NCBI GenBank assembly: GCA_009784085.1 | Contig: WRCJ01000076.1 | Location: 1 to 7,234, forward strand | Direction of reading: 5' to 3' | Source: Oscillospiraceae bacterium | Lineage (GTDB): Bacteria; Bacillota; Clostridia; Oscillospirales; UBA929 | Length of the DNA stretch: 7,234 nt | In this document: in pieces, positions 5,507 to 7,234 of the stretch | Numbering within the stretch: position 1 is the stretch's first letter | How the letters are laid out: every line of letters begins with the position of its first letter | Notes under the pieces: generated by a model | The model's database searches: none | Told to the model about the DNA's origin: nothing | Seen by the model: the letters and a program-made list of their open reading frames with translations, nothing else | Position numbers and translations under genes: made by a program

Positions 5507-6652
5507 TCATGTCCCTTCACGTAAAACATCGAGATAGGCTGTATATGAGAATGTCCTGTTTCGCTGATCCCCGGAACTCTGTCTCAAAATATTCAAATCG
5601 CAGAGCCGTTTTACCGAATCGGATATGGTTTTGAATGAAATGCCCAGCGCGGTGGAGGTCTTTTTAATATCTATGATGGGGCTTTTTTCAAGATAGGCAA
5701 ATAAACGCAAAGCGGTCTTTGCCGCCCGTCCCATGCTTTCGATGACTTCGATATTATTATTATGGAGGACGGTCAGCTTGTCAATAGTGACGGTCGCATC
5801 CTCAGCGGATTCATAAATTGCCTGTAAGAAGAATTTTACCCACTGCTCGTAATTACCATTTCGGCGCACTTCAGTCAAACGGTCATAATATTCGATGCGG
5901 TTCTTTTTGAGGAAGTACGAAATATATAATGCCGGGGTGGTTAATATCCCTTTTTGCATGAGGTACAGGGTTATAAGCAGACGACCGATACGACCATTGC
6001 CGTCTAAAAACGGGTGGATGGTTTCAAATTGATAATGGATTAGCGCAACACGAATCAGCACATCCAGTTCATCATTATCGCTGTTAATGTATTTTTCCAA
6101 GTCGGATATCGCCACCGTCATCTCTTCCGGTGACGGGGGGATGAACCGTGCGTTTTTCAATGTGCTACCCTGACCGCCGATCCAGTTTTGTGAATATCGG
6201 AATTCGCCCGGAAACCGTTCTTGCCCGCGAGAACCCTCCATCAAAGCGGCATGGGCCTCCTTTATGAGGCGATTGCACAGCGGCAGTTCCTTCAGCCGGA
6301 CAATCGTGAACTCGGTCGCCTTGATATAGTTTATTACTTCGGCGACGTCGCGGTTGGCGTTCTCGTCTATCAGCGGGTCAAGCACATCCTCCAAAGTGGC
6401 TTGTGTCCCCTCAATCTGAGACGACATCAACGCTTCCTTGCGGACGTACATAGTAACAAAAAGATTTACGTTGGGAATTCGTGCGGCGATGCCTTCCAGA
6501 AGAGCGAGTTGTTTATTGGCTTTCACCAGTAGCTCCACCGCTTCGTTGTCCAGCGTTATGGGTGGGTTCGGTGGTAGCGGTGTCGGCGTGAATGATTTAT
6601 ATGCGGCTTCACCTGATAAGTTTGTTATAAGTTTCCCGGCTCTATCCATCAT
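5507..6652 (-). CDS. Fic-domain protein, AMPylase (adenylyltransferase) type with C-terminal winged helix
   Basis: Fic enzymes transfer AMP (or another nucleotide moiety) from a nucleotide to hydroxyl side chains of target proteins. The catalytic motif HPFLDGNGRIGR is complete at about residues 213-224. An inhibitory motif of the (S/T)xxxE(G/N) type, SSQIEG at 77-82 with E81, lies N-terminal to it, making this a class II, self-inhibited Fic. FRYSQNWIGG (about 151-160) matches the flap that positions the target. The N-terminal part resembles the Fic_N region, and the last 60-70 residues look like a winged helix-turn-helix (LGISFKTISDSVKRLCDL). Overall it resembles Shewanella-type Fic proteins of similar length. 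I chose ATG at 6652 (381 residues) because AAGGGAGA lies 10 bases before it; a TTG at 6676 would add eight residues but lies only about 12 bases from the predicted transcript start. No separate antitoxin gene is adjacent. The target is unknown. Confidence 0.93.
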   Translation of the reverse strand: MMDRAGKLITNLSGEAAYKSFTPTPLPPNPPITLDNEAVELLVKANKQLALLEGIAARIPNVNLFVTMYVRKEALMSSQIEGTQATLEDVLDPLIDENANRDVAEVINYIKATEFTIVRLKELPLCNRLIKEAHAALMEGSRGQERFPGEFRYSQNWIGGQGSTLKNARFIPPSPEEMTVAISDLEKYINSDNDELDVLIRVALIHYQFETIHPFLDGNGRIGRLLITLYLMQKGILTTPALYISYFLKKNRIEYYDRLTEVRRNGNYEQWVKFFLQAIYESAEDATVTIDKLTVLHNNNIEVIESMGRAAKTALRLFAYLEKSPIIDIKKTSTALGISFKTISDSVKRLCDLNILRQSSGDQRNRTFSYTAYLDVLREGT

Positions 6653-6662
6653 GGGTTTGCAA

Positions 6663-6670
6663 TCTCCCTT
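6663..6670 (-). promoter_or_regulatory. fic ribosome-binding site
   Basis: AAGGGAGA on the minus strand lies 10 bases upstream of ATG 6652 and 13 upstream of a second in-frame ATG at 6649. It falls inside the reading frame opened by TTG 6676, which argues that the TTG is not the real start. Confidence 0.6.
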
Positions 6671-6694
6671 ACGCAAAAGTAAATTACATGGACT

Positions 6695-6723
6695 ATTATA
6701 GCCTTTTTATTTTAGTTTGTTAA
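6695..6723 (-). promoter_or_regulatory. fic promoter
   Basis: On the minus strand TTAACA (6723-6718) and TATAAT (6700-6695) are separated by 17 bases in an AT-rich context. The transcript would begin near 6688, leaving about 36 bases before ATG 6652. This is a good housekeeping-type promoter, so fic is probably transcribed on its own. Confidence 0.8.
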
Positions 6724-6782
6724 GTTAAAGTAAAATAAAAATGAAAAGTCAATGCCGCTATTGACATGTTTGAAGTTCGGCA

Positions 6783-6811
6783 TTAGGGTTTCATGAAAAT
6801 GATGATATAAT
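6783..6811 (+). promoter_or_regulatory. Extended -10 promoter for SLH gene
   Basis: TATAAT at 6806-6811 is preceded by TGA, giving an extended -10. The hexamer 17 bases upstream is only TTAGGG, a weak -35. A better TTGACA at 6761-6766 is too far away (39 bases) to pair with it. The predicted transcript starts near 6818 and begins with a small hairpin, CGCTTT/AAAGCG (6819-6832). Confidence 0.6.
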
Positions 6812-6855
6812 ATTTTTGCGCTTTAAAAAGCGAAGCTGAGAAAGGGGTGCTTGTC

Positions 6856-6876
6856 TTTGATTTGCGTTTAATCAAA
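6856..6876 (+). other. AT-rich inverted repeat before SLH gene
   Basis: TTTGATT (6856-6862) and AATCAAA (6870-6876) form a perfect 7-bp dyad with a 7-base loop, ending just before the ribosome-binding site GAGGGG (6878-6883) of the next gene. It could be a weak leader hairpin or a protein-binding dyad. I recognise no riboswitch in this leader of about 74 bases. Confidence 0.4.
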
Positions 6877-6891
6877 CGAGGGGTGAATGTT

Positions 6892-7234
6892 ATGAGGAAG
6901 ATCTTAATATTCTTGATGTTGTTTGCTCTGTCATCGGGAGTTTTCATGACAACAGCGAGTGCATACAGCTACACTTATTTTTCCGATGTGCCGGTCGACC
7001 ATTGGGCTCGCAACGAAATAACAGCGTTAACTGAAAGAGGCGTAATCCACGGCTATGGAGATGGTAAGATGGGACACTGGCAGAGCGTTGGGAGATCAAA
7101 GAAGCAGGTGACTGTTATTATTATGTTATTTCACAGACAGGTGGCAAATATCTCGATGTTAGCGGTGGCAACACAGCAAATGGAACAAATATCCAAGTCT
7201 ATGATGGCAATTCAACCATGGCGCAAAAATGGAG
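6892..7234 (+). CDS. Secreted SLH-domain protein, 5' part; frame broken and cut by window edge
   Basis: From ATG 6892, after a GAGGGG ribosome site, the protein starts with a classical signal peptide: MRKILIF, a hydrophobic core, and a likely cut after ASA (residue 24). The start of an S-layer-homology domain follows at about residues 30-58 (FSDVPVDHWARNEITALTERG, shown in part, then VIHGYGDG), a module that binds cell-wall polymers and anchors proteins to the surface. The domain stops after GYGDG: the expected RPxxxxTRAE continuation is missing. The same frame stays open to the edge, but from about residue 60 it reads like nothing known, whereas another frame encodes a ricin-type lectin segment. 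So only about the first 58 residues look natural. It may be a pseudogene, a recombination product or a sequence error. The start and SLH identity are well supported; the product as a whole is not. Confidence 0.72.
   Translation, partial: MRKILIFLMLFALSSGVFMTTASAYSYTYFSDVPVDHWARNEITALTERGVIHGYGDGKMGHWQSVGRSKKQVTVIIMLFHRQVANISMLAVATQQMEQISKSMMAIQPWRKNG
7068..7234 (+). pseudogene. Ricin-B-type lectin (beta-trefoil) segment in a shifted frame
   Basis: Reading from GAT at 7068, in the frame two bases on from that of the SLH gene, gives DGTLAERWEI, then YYYVISQTGGKYLDVSGGN, then TANGTNIQVYDGNSTMAQKW. This is the carbohydrate-binding ricin-B / QxW pattern: ERW closes one trefoil repeat and GGKYLDVSGG...QVYDGN...QKW is the next, nearly complete one. 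It has no start of its own and a TAA at 7065-7067 lies immediately upstream in its frame. It is thus the tail of a broken reading frame, continuing past the window. A lectin domain fits a secreted, wall-anchored, sugar-binding protein. Confidence 0.75.

Noticed and set aside
5124..5529. Minus-strand reading frames across the tRNA, with strings such as RERDSNPRYL and EREGFEPSVPL
   Set aside because: These are antisense translations of the serine tRNA, a well-known source of false proteins in annotation. The region is fully explained by the tRNA and its hairpin.
6812..6891. Riboswitch (for example cyclic di-GMP) ahead of the SLH gene
   Set aside because: The leader is only about 74 bases and shows no conserved riboswitch core that I recognise, only two small hairpins.
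7060..7075. Programmed ribosomal frameshift joining SLH and lectin frames
   Set aside because: No slippery heptamer or following stem-loop is visible, and both domains are incomplete at the junction, which fits recombination or a small indel better.

Overview
The window looks like chromosomal DNA of a Gram-positive, Clostridia-type Firmicute with a fairly GC-rich core. The reasons are A/G-rich Shine-Dalgarno sequences, near-consensus TTGACA-17-TATAAT promoters, a DeoB whose active-site numbering matches the Bacillus enzyme, and a secreted protein with an S-layer-homology (SLH) domain. No species can be named from the sequence alone.

Layout. Positions 1-2050 (minus) hold the first 683 codons of uvrA; the C-terminal part lies beyond the left edge. 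A divergent control region (2051-2283) carries the uvrA and deoB promoters back to back, with three copies of an 11-bp direct repeat between them. deoB, phosphopentomutase, is at 2284-3465 (plus). It converges, with a 15-bp gap, on a phosphomannomutase/phosphoglucomutase gene at 3481-4929 (minus). Positions 4930-5239 hold two strong divergent promoters, one for the mutase and one for tRNA-Ser(GGA) at 5240-5331, which is followed by a long terminator-like hairpin. Beyond the tRNA the base composition drops: one 60-base line inside deoB has 40 G+C, against 25 in a line of fic and 23 in a line of the last gene. This lower-GC part holds a Fic-domain AMPylase-type gene (5507-6652, minus) and, divergent from it, the start of a secreted SLH gene (6892 onward, plus). 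In that last gene the reading frame of the SLH part does not match the frame of a ricin-B-type lectin segment that follows it.

How the genes relate. The core genes are housekeeping: nucleotide excision repair (UvrA), nucleoside/pentose salvage (DeoB), hexose-phosphate interconversion for cell-surface sugars (PMM/PGM) and translation (tRNA-Ser). They share no operon; each has its own recognisable promoter. The lower-GC part after the tRNA gene looks accessory and could be an island inserted at the tRNA, but no integrase or attachment repeat is visible here.

The most unusual signals are (i) the frame-broken SLH/ricin-lectin junction near 7060-7073, and (ii) a recurring pattern of short (about 8-15 bp) direct duplications in nearly every non-coding gap, one of which duplicates the -10 region of the mutase promoter and one of which adds five residues to the mutase N-terminus. 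I see no clear evidence of a wholly new multi-gene system in this window.
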